Under the pieces are notes generated by a model, which worked only from the letters and a program-made list of their open reading frames with translations, was not told the DNA's origin and searched no databases. Positions 20,340-28,026 of a stretch of 64,000 bases of DNA are shown here, piece after piece (the first letter of the stretch is position 1; each line of letters starts with the position of its first letter). Position numbers and translations under genes: made by a program. The stretch spans positions 211,367-275,366 of the IMG/VR virus record IMGVR_UViG_3300021959_006010; one strand, 5' to 3'. This stretch comes from a virus.

Positions 20340-20440
20340 CTAAACGCTGATTTTCTTGCGCAAAAGCGTTTACCGCTTCGCGGCTTGTAGGTTTACCGCA
20401 GCGGCTTCGCCGTTTTTTGGGCTTAAACGCTTCGCGCTTG
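20340..20440. terminator. bidirectional terminator cluster
   Basis: Several stems: AAACGC/GCGTTT (about 20343-20371), CCGCTTCGCGG, CGGC-TTC-GCCG followed by T6 on the + strand (about 20402-20418), and TAAAC/GTTTA (about 20423-20443), which follows the stop of the - strand gene at 20,442. It separates the + early array from the - replication block. CGCTTCGCG-like pieces recur. Confidence 0.6.
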
Positions 20441-20441
20441 T

Positions 20442-20879
20442 TTAGAACTTGTACTCGAAGTTTTGGCAGGTCTTGCCCTTGCGTAGCAACTGTGCTCCGT
20501 TGCGTGTGTGGAAACGTTCTGCCATTTCTGTTAGGGGACTCAGTGTGCAGTAGCGTTGTATGTGTGGATGATCACGCTGTATAACTTCTGCTGTAGAGAA
20601 TATGATGTCTCGTCCTGCGCCTCGCGCATAACTCCATACTGTATAGAACATTGCAGTGTCGGGCCGGGTGTTGTGCGCAAGTTCTTCTTCAGTTAGTGCC
20701 GTGCCCTGTGTATATGCTACACACAGTACAGCAGCTACCACACCGTCCCATTCCAGCGCATATACTTCTCTGCCGTCTCGAAGTCTCCATTCTAGATCAA
20801 TGTGTGGACGAACAGGATCGTCCAGTATATAACTCTTTTTCCAATCTCTAGTGTCAAACTGTACCAGTTGCGTTTCCAT
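20442..20879 (-). CDS. GNAT-like protein, 145 aa
   Basis: 145 residues. The opening ILDDPVRPHIDLEWRL and the closing TLSPLTEMAERFHTRNGAQLL suggest an acyl-CoA N-acyltransferase-like fold; the TLSP motif is also seen in malonyl-CoA decarboxylase-type GNAT domains. I believe related proteins are common in marine T4-like phages near gp41, but no substrate is known. SD AGGAG 5 nt before ATG. It follows gp41 directly and is probably co-transcribed. Confidence 0.65.
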   Translation of the reverse strand: METQLVQFDTRDWKKSYILDDPVRPHIDLEWRLRDGREVYALEWDGVVAAVLCVAYTQGTALTEEELAHNTRPDTAMFYTVWSYARGAGRDIIFSTAEVIQRDHPHIQRYCTLSPLTEMAERFHTRNGAQLLRKGKTCQNFEYKF

Positions 20880-22292
20880 TTATTCTCCTAGGTTATTAAG
20901 AAATGCTTTGAGTTTTGAACTGTCTGTTTCAGCTCGTATCTTTCCTACACTTGCGCCTTCGCTTGGATCTTCCTGCGGCTGTGCTTGTGTGCGTTTGATG
21001 TTTGCTACAATTGAACTTGCAGTTGTGTTGCCTGTGCTGGTAGCAGCTTCGTCATCTTCTCCAATGTCAAATATGCGCAGTGTGTCTACATCAAAACCTA
21101 GATCTACTTTTTGTCCTACGCCCGAACTTGATCGTGTCTTCATCAGCTGTATTTGATAGCGTCCACGCTCACGCATTGCTCTACTAGTAAAGATACCAAT
21201 TAGATTGTCTGCTGTGTTAATCTTTGAAATACCACCCGAGATGTGGCTGTGATCAAACTCAATCTCTTCAACACTAGAACGATTCAACTGACTTGCTGTT
21301 ACAAAGATACAGTTTAGTTCCATTGCCAAGTTGCGTAGTTCTTCTGACACATACTTGTCTTTAACAAACAAGTTCTCTGCTGAAATCTTTTGTCCAATTG
21401 GATGCATAAGATCTAGATAGTCTATGAGCAGTACATCCACTTTGCGTCCTGTCTTGATCTCATACTCCTTGAGGTACGCTCTAACATCGTTTGCGTTCTT
21501 GCCTGTGGGCATGTACTTGACTTGAAACGCACCACTCTTCTTGCCAATCATCTTGACTTTCATTTCAACATCATCAAGACTCTTAAAGATATCACGACTT
21601 GGAATCTCTGAAGTCATAGCATCAAGACGCATGCTCACTAGATTCTCTGAAAGCTCAAATGTCAAGTACATCACGTTCATGCCTGCAAGACACCAGTTAA
21701 CACCTAGGTTAGCCATAAACAAACTCTTGCCCGAACCCGAACCACCTGCAAAGATGTTAAGCTCGCCTCTGTTGAATCCGCCAAACAGTTTCTTGTCTAG
21801 TGCGGGCCAGCCTGTGCTTACTTGTCCGTTCTTGTCTTTGATTGCTTCTAGTCGACTGCGCGGATCAGCAAAGTAGTCTGTGCCTAGATCCTTTTGCAGT
21901 CCAATCTGTACTGCTCGCTTAACCAAATCCTCAACCGGGCCGTACTCGCCTTTCTCAAGCAAGTCTGCTGAGTCAAGTATTGCTTTCTCAAGTGCCTTGT
22001 GTCTACTGAACGTTTCGAACTCCTGTAGCAGCCAGTCATAGTGATTCTCCTGTAGGTCACCTGGATCTTTTAGTTGTGCGTCTGTAGCTGCATTGATCAT
22101 ATCAAATGTAGGCAATGCATTATGTTCTTCTACATAGTCCTTTAAAAACTTTGCTGGTTCTACCAAACGTCTGTCAAATGTCTTTGGATCAAACACACCC
22201 TGACAGCGTACAAAGCTCTCAGCGTCTGTCATAAACATTTCTAAATATACTTTTTGGATATCATATCCATAGTCGGTGTTTTGTCTTGTCAT
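20880..22292 (-). CDS. 41: replicative DNA helicase (T4 gp41/DnaB-like)
   Basis: 470 residues, hexameric 5'-3' helicase of the replisome that works with the gp61 primase. The N-terminal helical domain (1-140) is followed by the RecA-like core: TGWPALDKKLFGGFNRGEL, Walker A GGSGSGKS (183-190), YLTFELSE, Walker B VDVLLIDYLDLM, the SQLNRS motif after IFVTA, and the DHSHISGGISK region contacting DNA. Close to T4 gp41 length (475). The poorly conserved C-terminal tail (TSTGNTTASSIVANIK) may bind partners. It has its own early-type promoter at 22,353-22,380. Confidence 0.95.
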   Translation of the reverse strand: MTRQNTDYGYDIQKVYLEMFMTDAESFVRCQGVFDPKTFDRRLVEPAKFLKDYVEEHNALPTFDMINAATDAQLKDPGDLQENHYDWLLQEFETFSRHKALEKAILDSADLLEKGEYGPVEDLVKRAVQIGLQKDLGTDYFADPRSRLEAIKDKNGQVSTGWPALDKKLFGGFNRGELNIFAGGSGSGKSLFMANLGVNWCLAGMNVMYLTFELSENLVSMRLDAMTSEIPSRDIFKSLDDVEMKVKMIGKKSGAFQVKYMPTGKNANDVRAYLKEYEIKTGRKVDVLLIDYLDLMHPIGQKISAENLFVKDKYVSEELRNLAMELNCIFVTASQLNRSSVEEIEFDHSHISGGISKINTADNLIGIFTSRAMRERGRYQIQLMKTRSSSGVGQKVDLGFDVDTLRIFDIGEDDEAATSTGNTTASSIVANIKRTQAQPQEDPSEGASVGKIRAETDSSKLKAFLNNLGE

Positions 22293-22352
22293 TCTTTTGT
22301 GTGCCTTACGTTAGTTCTTGCTTTTACACTACCACAGTTTTTACAATAAACT

Positions 22353-22380
22353 ATTGTAACATAAAATTTATGTTTGTCAA
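22353..22380 (-). promoter_or_regulatory. early-type promoter for gp41
   Basis: - strand TTGACA (22380-22375), 16 nt, TACAAT (22358-22353), in the 118-nt gap between the carbamoyltransferase and gp41. Confidence 0.65.
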
Positions 22381-22410
22381 CTTCAAGAGTCTGATTGTGT
22401 TCTGTTATTT

Positions 22411-23880
22411 CTACTTGTTTGCAGCAGCCGTCCAAACCTTAACTCCATATTGTTTTTCAAATGCTTGTGCATCTTCTACAGTGTTAACAATGGGTTTACC
22501 CTTGATGTTAAGTGAGGTATTTAGTAGCACAGGACAGCCTGTAGCTTCGTACCAACGTTCTAGCAGTTTTCTAAAGCCCACGCTTTGCGTTGAAGAAACT
22601 GTCTGTACCCGAGAGGTGCCGTCCCTGTGCGTGATTGCAGGTAGTCCAGGATCCTTGCAAGTTGCAGTGTATTGCATGTAGGGGTTTGCATATCCGTCGA
22701 AATAGGTAGACGCATGTTCCTCCAATACTGCTGGCGCAAAAGGTCTAAACTTCTGTCGTTGTTTGATTTCGTTAACTCTATCTTTAATGTCTGGCCTTCT
22801 GGGGTCTGCAAGGAGGGAGCGGTGTCCAAAAGCTCTGGGCCCGAACTCTGCCCTGCCGTTGGCCACGCCAACAATACCAGTAGTAAGCAACTCGTTAAGT
22901 ACTTCTTCAACAGGATAATCTCCTTCTATGTTATAACCTGTGTACACATGATCCATTTCCATGTGTTGTTTTTTATGGGCTAGTACACAACCTATTGCAC
23001 TGCCTGCATCACCCGGGTTAGGCATGATCCATACGTTATCGAAAAACTTGTATGCTAAATGGTTAGCACTGCAATTTAACGCACATCCTCCCATTAACAC
23101 AAGGTTTTTGCTAGGCGCCATTATGCGGGCTACATTCAAAATACCTTGAAAAATCTTTTCATACAGGTTCTGGGCTGCTGCCGCTATGTCAAAATAGTCT
23201 TGTTCAGTGGTCAAATCCTTGCGCCAGTCTAAGCACCCTCTATGTAAATTGCGTTTAAAAGTAATAGGGTGTCCATAAGGGTCAACAAAATCTTCAACCA
23301 TAGCTTGGTACAAACGATCTGGGTCACCGTATGCAGCCATACCCATAAGAATGTATTCGTCTTCTTGAGGTTTTAATCCAACCCTTTGCGTGATTGCCGA
23401 GTACCATAGTCCCACGGAATGTGGATATTTTTGGGAATAGACCTTTTTGAGTCTTCCTTCTTTACCATGCCAGATAGTAAGTGTATCAAACTCTCCAATG
23501 CTGTCGATACTAATAACGCAGGCTTCTGTAAAAGGACTAGTATAATAACCGGCAGCAGCATGGGAAAGATGATGATCAGTATACCTAATAGGAGCATGTA
23601 TCCCATAAGATCCAAGATACTTACGAATATTGTTTTCACCCAACCGTATTCCTTGCCCTGCTCTAAATTGTCTAACAGTTTTGACAAGGGGTCTTTCATA
23701 CCAAATAATTTCATCTGGTTCTCCCCATTTCCTTGCATATTCAATTAACTCGTTATTTAAGTCGGGGTCGTTTTTTATACCGCTAAAACGTTCGCTATGA
23801 CTCGCAAACTCTAGTCCGTCTTCTGAAAAAACAGCTAGAGCAGCATCATGACTGTTAGCACTTATACCCCATGTAATCAT
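22411..23880 (-). CDS. NodU/CmcH-family carbamoyltransferase
   Basis: 489 residues. Transfers a carbamoyl group from carbamoyl phosphate to a hydroxyl via carbamoyl-AMP. N-terminal Kae1/HSP70-like domain: GISANSHDAALAVF start, TDHHLSHAAAGYYTSPF (about 101-117, metal-binding His pair), SIDSIGEFDTLTIWHG, ILMGMAAYGDPDRLY, LVLMGGCALNCSANH. C-terminal domain: NGRAEFGPRAFGHRSLLADPR (residues about 345-365), FRPFAPAVLEEH, LLNTSLNIKGKPIV. All key motifs look intact. T4-like marine phages often carry this gene; the acceptor, perhaps a sugar on the virion or a DNA base, is not known. Read with the primase upstream through the 23,877 overlap. Confidence 0.93.
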   Translation of the reverse strand: MITWGISANSHDAALAVFSEDGLEFASHSERFSGIKNDPDLNNELIEYARKWGEPDEIIWYERPLVKTVRQFRAGQGIRLGENNIRKYLGSYGIHAPIRYTDHHLSHAAAGYYTSPFTEACVISIDSIGEFDTLTIWHGKEGRLKKVYSQKYPHSVGLWYSAITQRVGLKPQEDEYILMGMAAYGDPDRLYQAMVEDFVDPYGHPITFKRNLHRGCLDWRKDLTTEQDYFDIAAAAQNLYEKIFQGILNVARIMAPSKNLVLMGGCALNCSANHLAYKFFDNVWIMPNPGDAGSAIGCVLAHKKQHMEMDHVYTGYNIEGDYPVEEVLNELLTTGIVGVANGRAEFGPRAFGHRSLLADPRRPDIKDRVNEIKQRQKFRPFAPAVLEEHASTYFDGYANPYMQYTATCKDPGLPAITHRDGTSRVQTVSSTQSVGFRKLLERWYEATGCPVLLNTSLNIKGKPIVNTVEDAQAFEKQYGVKVWTAAANK

Positions 23881-24089
23881 ACAGTTATATCTACTTTACT
23901 TCCTTGCTGTACAGGATACACAACTTCTCCTTTTGCATTATAAGTTGTATAAACTACTTCGGATATTTTTGACGAGCCGCCGTCTTTTTGTGTATGTTGA
24001 ACGTGCGTTACAGTTTCAACAGGTCCAGATGTTTGAACTCTAGTATAAGCACTTATTACGTTAATTGGGCTAATAGGATCGATACTCAT
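23877..24089 (-). CDS. hypothetical protein, 70 aa
   Basis: Beta-rich Thr/Val-rich protein (VQTSGPVETVTHVQHTQ, then VVYTTYNAKGEVVYPV); unrecognised. ATGA overlaps on both sides place it inside one translational unit: primase, 40-aa gene, this gene, carbamoyltransferase. Confidence 0.7.
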   Translation of the reverse strand: MSIDPISPINVISAYTRVQTSGPVETVTHVQHTQKDGGSSKISEVVYTTYNAKGEVVYPVQQGSKVDITV

Positions 24090-24208
24090 TTGTAAATAAA
24101 AGGGTCCTTTTCTCTAAGTTCTTTTAATCGTTTCCTTATTTTAATTTCTTCTTTAATTTTATCATATGGCCAGCGTATCCAAGACCAAATCGTTTTTAAC
24201 CAAACCAT
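24086..24208 (-). CDS. small basic protein, 40 aa
   Basis: Short gene: 40 residues, starting MVWLKTIWSWIRWPYDKIKE and ending in ELREKDPFIYK, amphipathic and strongly basic. Similar mini-proteins ending KDPFIYK occur in marine T4-like phages as I recall. It overlaps the primase end by 13 nt and the next gene by ATGA, so it is a link in the operon. Role unknown. Confidence 0.65.
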   Translation of the reverse strand: MVWLKTIWSWIRWPYDKIKEEIKIRKRLKELREKDPFIYK

Positions 24209-25179
24209 TTTTTTGCTCCTAGTCTAATTTTAAGAGGTGACTCTTCTGCACTTGTTGCAATACTATGCAATGTGTATAGTCTACCGTACTTATCTACTGC
24301 ATCACCTATGTCATTAATGTCTTGTGTCCAGTTTGGCATACTAACGCTAAATCCTAGTTCAATTGCACGTTCAACAAGTTTGCTACCAGCCTTGTCTCTA
24401 TCTGGTACAACAATAATCTGCTTCTGCAATCTATTCAACAGCATTGCTTGTTGATCGCTTATTTCTGATCCGCCTAATGCACAACCTTCTACATGTATAG
24501 CATCAATCTGTCCTTCGCACACAATAGCAAATACTTTGTTATAACCTTGTTCGTCTAATCCGTATACAAAGCCAGGCTGTACTTCTGTAAGGTATTTTGG
24601 CTTTTTATCTGGTACAACACTTCGAGCAGTCCAGCCTACGATGCGTCCTTCAAAGTAGAAGGGAATAATAAGACGATCACGATAACCTAAACTAGGTGAC
24701 CAGTAGTAGTCTGTATCATCTACGTTTAGATTACGTGACGCCATATATTCAAGTACAGACATACTAAACTTGTTAAAATCTGTAATGTCTGTAATTTTAA
24801 CAGCATCATCTGGTAACGGAACAGTATTGAAGGTAGGCAACTCTGCTATGCGAGTTTTAGCCTCAACACCCTCGTTTTCTCTCATTACTTCTAGTGCTAC
24901 CTTGTTGATTATATCGTCAGGTGCTCCTGTCCACTGTAAGAGCTTACGCAGTTTATGAGAAAAGTTTCTGCCCGGTTGCCAGGATGCTTTGAAGCCGCAG
25001 TTAAAGCAATGATAACTTACGCCTCCATCGGGGTTGCTTATTAAGCCACCGCGTCCACGAGTGTCTGCCGTATGTCCATTATGATGGCAACACGGCGCAT
25101 TAAAGGATAGCCAGCCACTAGGAGTTTGTTTCCTTTTAGCAGGCAAGTATGTCAGAACTGTATCGTTAACTACACTCAT
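24196..25179 (-). CDS. 61: DNA primase (T4 gp61/DnaG-like)
   Basis: 327 residues. Makes RNA primers for lagging-strand synthesis with gp41. N-terminal zinc-binding part: SFNAPCCHHNGH and YHCFNCGFKASW (about residues 28-66). The TOPRIM domain follows: RDRLIIPFYFEGRIVGWTAR, AIVCEGQIDAIHVEG (catalytic Glu), IIVVPDRDKAG (Asp-x-Asp). Close to T4 gp61 length (342). A perfect early promoter lies upstream with the predicted start at or next to the ATG, so the mRNA may be leaderless. Confidence 0.93.
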   Translation of the reverse strand: MSVVNDTVLTYLPAKRKQTPSGWLSFNAPCCHHNGHTADTRGRGGLISNPDGGVSYHCFNCGFKASWQPGRNFSHKLRKLLQWTGAPDDIINKVALEVMRENEGVEAKTRIAELPTFNTVPLPDDAVKITDITDFNKFSMSVLEYMASRNLNVDDTDYYWSPSLGYRDRLIIPFYFEGRIVGWTARSVVPDKKPKYLTEVQPGFVYGLDEQGYNKVFAIVCEGQIDAIHVEGCALGGSEISDQQAMLLNRLQKQIIVVPDRDKAGSKLVERAIELGFSVSMPNWTQDINDIGDAVDKYGRLYTLHSIATSAEESPLKIRLGAKKWFG

Positions 25180-25185
25180 ACTATT

Positions 25186-25214
25186 ATTATAGCGTGGTTA
25201 GTTTAAAATGTCAA
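25186..25214 (-). promoter_or_regulatory. strong early promoter for primase operon
   Basis: - strand TTGACA (25214-25209), 17 nt, TATAAT (25191-25186); ATG of the primase begins 7 nt after the -10. Confidence 0.88.
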
Positions 25215-25991
25215 TCAGTTTCTAACTAAAATTTTCTCAATTGTGTTAACAGGAGTTACACTTGTTCTAAATCTCAAGTAACTAAAAACACCATTAAAGT
25301 TTACAGCAACTGGTTCAGTTTCTGCACCAGTAAATGTTACAGTACTAATGTCAGTCCAAATGTCTGTATTATTTCCTGTTATTTGATTTTGTAACGTTGC
25401 TTGTACTGTAACCGTTCCTGCGTAACCACTAGAATAAATGGCAGCAGTATGTAGTGCTTCGTTTCCATTAATACCGGGCTGTGCTTCAAGTGTTTCTGAA
25501 ATAAATTCAGGTTCGTTAATTGTTTCTCTTTGAAATTGCGATACTTGATATGTATCTCTAGGTCCAGGAAATGCTTCGCTGCTAACAAATATCGATCCTG
25601 AATTTCCATAATGTACATCTGTGTATGTTAACTTTTTATCATTGTTACTGTCAACTAGATAAATGTTATAACTAAGATACTGTTGTTTTACATTTAGTAA
25701 ATCATTATCTCCAACAATTACTTTACAAAGACCTTTATTAGAAATAAGAACTTCAGCGTCCTTTTCTAAAATAAGATTTTTATCTTCGTCGAACGCAATA
25801 AACTTAATTTCGTATCCACTAAGACTTACAGGTTTTTGATCTCTATTTAATATTTGAAATTCAAGGTCATTATCAATGCCTTTATAAACGGAAATTGTTC
25901 TTTTATACACAGGTCTATACTCCACGGCGAAACCAACATCATTAGCAATGATGGCAGTTCTGTTTGAGACTAAATATCTAGCAGTTAACAT
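25215..25991 (-). CDS. virion structural protein, 258 aa
   Basis: Beta-sandwich-rich protein. The first 100 residues (RTISVYKGIDNDLEFQILN, KPVSLSGYEIKFIAFDED) resemble the BppU-like N-terminal Ig-type domain of phage baseplate/receptor-binding proteins. The C-terminal part (VTVQATLQNQITGNN, FSYLRFRTSV) looks like a carbohydrate-binding beta sandwich. Probably a minor virion component; in marine T4-like phages such a gene lies near the replication genes. Late promoter at 26,000-26,005. Confidence 0.65.
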   Translation of the reverse strand: MLTARYLVSNRTAIIANDVGFAVEYRPVYKRTISVYKGIDNDLEFQILNRDQKPVSLSGYEIKFIAFDEDKNLILEKDAEVLISNKGLCKVIVGDNDLLNVKQQYLSYNIYLVDSNNDKKLTYTDVHYGNSGSIFVSSEAFPGPRDTYQVSQFQRETINEPEFISETLEAQPGINGNEALHTAAIYSSGYAGTVTVQATLQNQITGNNTDIWTDISTVTFTGAETEPVAVNFNGVFSYLRFRTSVTPVNTIEKILVRN

Positions 25992-25999
25992 AGTAATTG

Positions 26000-26021
26000 T
26001 ATTTATTGGATTTATTAAATA
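26000..26021. promoter_or_regulatory. divergent late promoters
   Basis: - strand AATAAATAC (TAAATA 26005-26000, 8 nt before ATG 25991) and + strand TTAAATA (TAAATA 26016-26021, 4 nt before ATG 26026). Confidence 0.6.
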
Positions 26022-26025
26022 AAAA

Positions 26026-26397
26026 ATGTTATTAAAAGATATACAAGAGAACTTTCCTTTTATTAGTGTTATAAGTTACGGCGGCGCAGAGTATGTCGGG
26101 ATTATAATTAATCAAGACCAATGGGTAACTTCTATGTACATCTATACAGATTTGAGATCCGAAATCGATAAGATCGAATTTTTAGAACTAGGAGATGTAT
26201 GGTGGTGGGAGTCAAATAGGATGTTACCTATTAATATTTTTCTTAAAGAAGAAATGGAAAAATTTGTTTATGCAATTACAACAATGAACTCAAAAAACGT
26301 AGTTGTAAAAGCAGGGCCGTGTGTTAATTTAAACAATCTTAACATTAAGAGAGTTAAAAGAAAAAATGTACAACTTGTAAGAAAGCCTAAGGACTAA
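26026..26397 (+). CDS. hypothetical protein, 123 aa
   Basis: Isolated + strand gene within the - strand block. Beta-rich N-terminus (SYGGAEYVGIIINQDQWVTS), a Trp-rich GDVWWWESNRMLPI segment, and a basic tail (RVKRKNVQLVRKPKD). The pattern is familiar from marine T4-like phages as a conserved protein, without known function. No SD; TAAATA abuts the start. Converges with the DnaE-like gene, overlapping by 11 nt. Confidence 0.7.
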   Translation: MLLKDIQENFPFISVISYGGAEYVGIIINQDQWVTSMYIYTDLRSEIDKIEFLELGDVWWWESNRMLPINIFLKEEMEKFVYAITTMNSKNVVVKAGPCVNLNNLNIKRVKRKNVQLVRKPKD

Positions 26398-26947
26398 ACT
26401 GTTCGCATAGTAAGTTTATATGTACTACTACTGCGAAAGCATAACTCATAGCATGTGCTTTTTTAAAGTAGTACTCATCACCTTCGGGTTTTAACCAAAC
26501 TTCTTTTTCTATCGTTTGCCAAGTTTCGTTGACAAGATGCCTCTTTGCAGGCCGTATTATCGCCAGTACTGCTGCTAACTGCTCCACTGACTTTGGCTGC
26601 AACTTCCGCAATATGTCTCCATGTCCGCTGACGTGGAATAGTAAGTTGCTGAAGTCTTCGTGCTCCAATAGTTCCCATTGTGGTTCCCTTTCCATTAGTT
26701 GTTGTAGGTGAGCTTCGTCTTTAACATCTTTATAGATACTTACATTAAGAAAATCTAATTTAAAATATCCTCTGTCTTCTGCTGTTTTGTGATCAATAGT
26801 AGATAGGTTATCTATTGGGTTATGAGGTATTTCAGTTGTGTAAACTCCAGTATTATGTTTTTTGCCCGTTTCGAGTTTAGCTACACGATGCCGTAACTTT
26901 GACAAAAGAATATCTCGATCTGCAAAATCTATATCAATATCAGGCAT
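26387..26947 (-). CDS. miniature DnaE-like protein (family C polymerase palm fragment)
   Basis: 186 residues with motifs of the bacterial DNA polymerase III alpha subunit in the right order. MPDIDIDFADR (1-11) corresponds to the palm strand with two catalytic Asp. RGYFKLDFLNVSIYK (about 59-73) corresponds to the LxFDxLGL region. QLAAVLAIIRPAKRH (about 125-139) matches the RPG helix. FKKAHAMSYAFAVVVH (about 163-178) matches the KSHxxxYA helix. The PHP, most finger and C-terminal domains of the usual about 1160-residue protein are absent, and the third catalytic Asp is not obvious. Probably not a full polymerase; possible decoy, nuclease or repair role. End of the large 33.3-26.4 kb operon. Confidence 0.7.
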   Translation of the reverse strand: MPDIDIDFADRDILLSKLRHRVAKLETGKKHNTGVYTTEIPHNPIDNLSTIDHKTAEDRGYFKLDFLNVSIYKDVKDEAHLQQLMEREPQWELLEHEDFSNLLFHVSGHGDILRKLQPKSVEQLAAVLAIIRPAKRHLVNETWQTIEKEVWLKPEGDEYYFKKAHAMSYAFAVVVHINLLCEQFSP

Positions 26948-27345
26948 TACAGTTTACCTTCTTCTCTCATTTTTGCTCTAATCTTAGTTGCACTAATGTC
27001 GTGTACATCTTCGCCTAGGTCATGCTCAGTAAAAGTATACCCGACACCCCTACCATAACTAATGTCCACAATGTTAGGCACTTCCAAAATAATATATTTC
27101 TCGCCATATAAAAATCCCTCTCTAAACAGTGCTACTCTAATATTCTTCTTTACTTCGTATACATCAAACGGATTATCATTATTGCCCATGCCTGCGTCAA
27201 CACCCTGAACGTCACGTATCATTATACATACTTGTCCAGTTTCTGCAAGTGCCTTTTTAAATAATGCAGTGTGGCCATCATGCCACGGTTGCCACCGTCC
27301 TAGCATTTGTGCTGTAGGTTTTTTTGAATCAAACTTTATTTCCAT
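26947..27345 (-). CDS. nucleotidylyltransferase (NadM/cytidylyltransferase-like)
   Basis: 132 residues, HxGH superfamily. MLGRWQPWHDGHTALFKKAL (14-33) contains WHDGH, the ATP/CTP-binding signature; VCIMIRDVQG follows, and VHDISATKIRAKM (about 115-127) is the C-terminal ISxTxIR motif. Such enzymes transfer a nucleotide to NMN, FMN, phosphocholine or similar; the substrate cannot be read here. Overlaps both neighbours by one base (TAATG). Confidence 0.85.
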   Translation of the reverse strand: MEIKFDSKKPTAQMLGRWQPWHDGHTALFKKALAETGQVCIMIRDVQGVDAGMGNNDNPFDVYEVKKNIRVALFREGFLYGEKYIILEVPNIVDISYGRGVGYTFTEHDLGEDVHDISATKIRAKMREEGKL

Positions 27346-27602
27346 TATTCGAATCCTAATGATGATAAAAACAAAATAACTAATACTACTATTATTTTTG
27401 TTAATAACATTTTTCCTGCTTCTTTGCCAACTTCTTTAGGTGCAGGTTTCCAAGTTTCCCACTTACCTAGTTTGGCCCATTCTTCTTTACTTGTCCACAA
27501 ACTGCCAACATGTTTTAACCATTCTTTAAAAGATTTGTCACTATGACGTTTACGTTCTCTTCGCCATTCTGATAATATATCAAATATATCTTTAAACGTC
27601 AT
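27345..27602 (-). CDS. small membrane protein, 85 aa
   Basis: Start set at ATG 27602 (MTFKDIFDILSEWRRER), which overlaps the kinase stop. Basic cytosolic part (HSDKSFKEWLKHVGSLW), then a single C-terminal membrane span (LLTKIIVVLVILFLSSLGF). Tail-anchored inner-membrane topology; function unknown. Confidence 0.7.
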   Translation of the reverse strand: MTFKDIFDILSEWRRERKRHSDKSFKEWLKHVGSLWTSKEEWAKLGKWETWKPAPKEVGKEAGKMLLTKIIVVLVILFLSSLGFE

Positions 27603-28026
27603 CTTTAAATTCCATATAGCGTTGTACAACTTTAAACAATTGCTGGTGTGTATCATCAAACCACTGTGCTACATGATAATTAACATATGCCTTATAAGGA
27701 CGTTCAAATATTTTATTTGTATCATCATACTCGCTTTTGTTAACAGTATCCATCCAGATAGCAAAATCAGCATCAAATACTTTGCGTATTTCGTCCGTTG
27801 GTGCTACAAAGTCTGCTATGGCAATTTTGCCTGCCATAGTAACACCGTCGGCTAAATGCCGCATTCGTTCTGCTTGACGCATTCGCCCGGACGGGCTAAA
27901 ATCCCAATCGTTATATTGTTCTCTTATATTGTCAGCATTAAGATGCACTCCGCCAAGTAACTCTGCAAACGGTTTAGCAAGAGTTGTTTTTCCTGATCCT
28001 GGCAATCCAAAAATTAATATTCTCAT
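27592..28026 (-). CDS. adenylylsulfate-kinase-like P-loop kinase
   Basis: 144 residues. Walker A GLPGSGKTT (7-15), then VHLNADNIREQYNDWDFSPS (about 27-46), which matches the CysC substrate region DxDNxR..L..DLGFS, the RMRQAERMRHLADG helix, and IAIADFVAPTDEIRK. Together these indicate an APS-kinase/zeta-toxin-like phosphotransferase. Whether it phosphorylates APS, a sugar or a nucleotide is open; the loop between strands 4 and 5 is shorter than in CysC. Overlaps both neighbours. Confidence 0.75.
   Translation of the reverse strand: MRILIFGLPGSGKTTLAKPFAELLGGVHLNADNIREQYNDWDFSPSGRMRQAERMRHLADGVTMAGKIAIADFVAPTDEIRKVFDADFAIWMDTVNKSEYDDTNKIFERPYKAYVNYHVAQWFDDTHQQLFKVVQRYMEFKDDV

Noticed and set aside
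22560-23744. - and + strand frames inside the carbamoyltransferase (22,560-22,910, 23,373-23,744)
   Set aside because: They overlap a complete, motif-rich gene in other frames and have no own signals.
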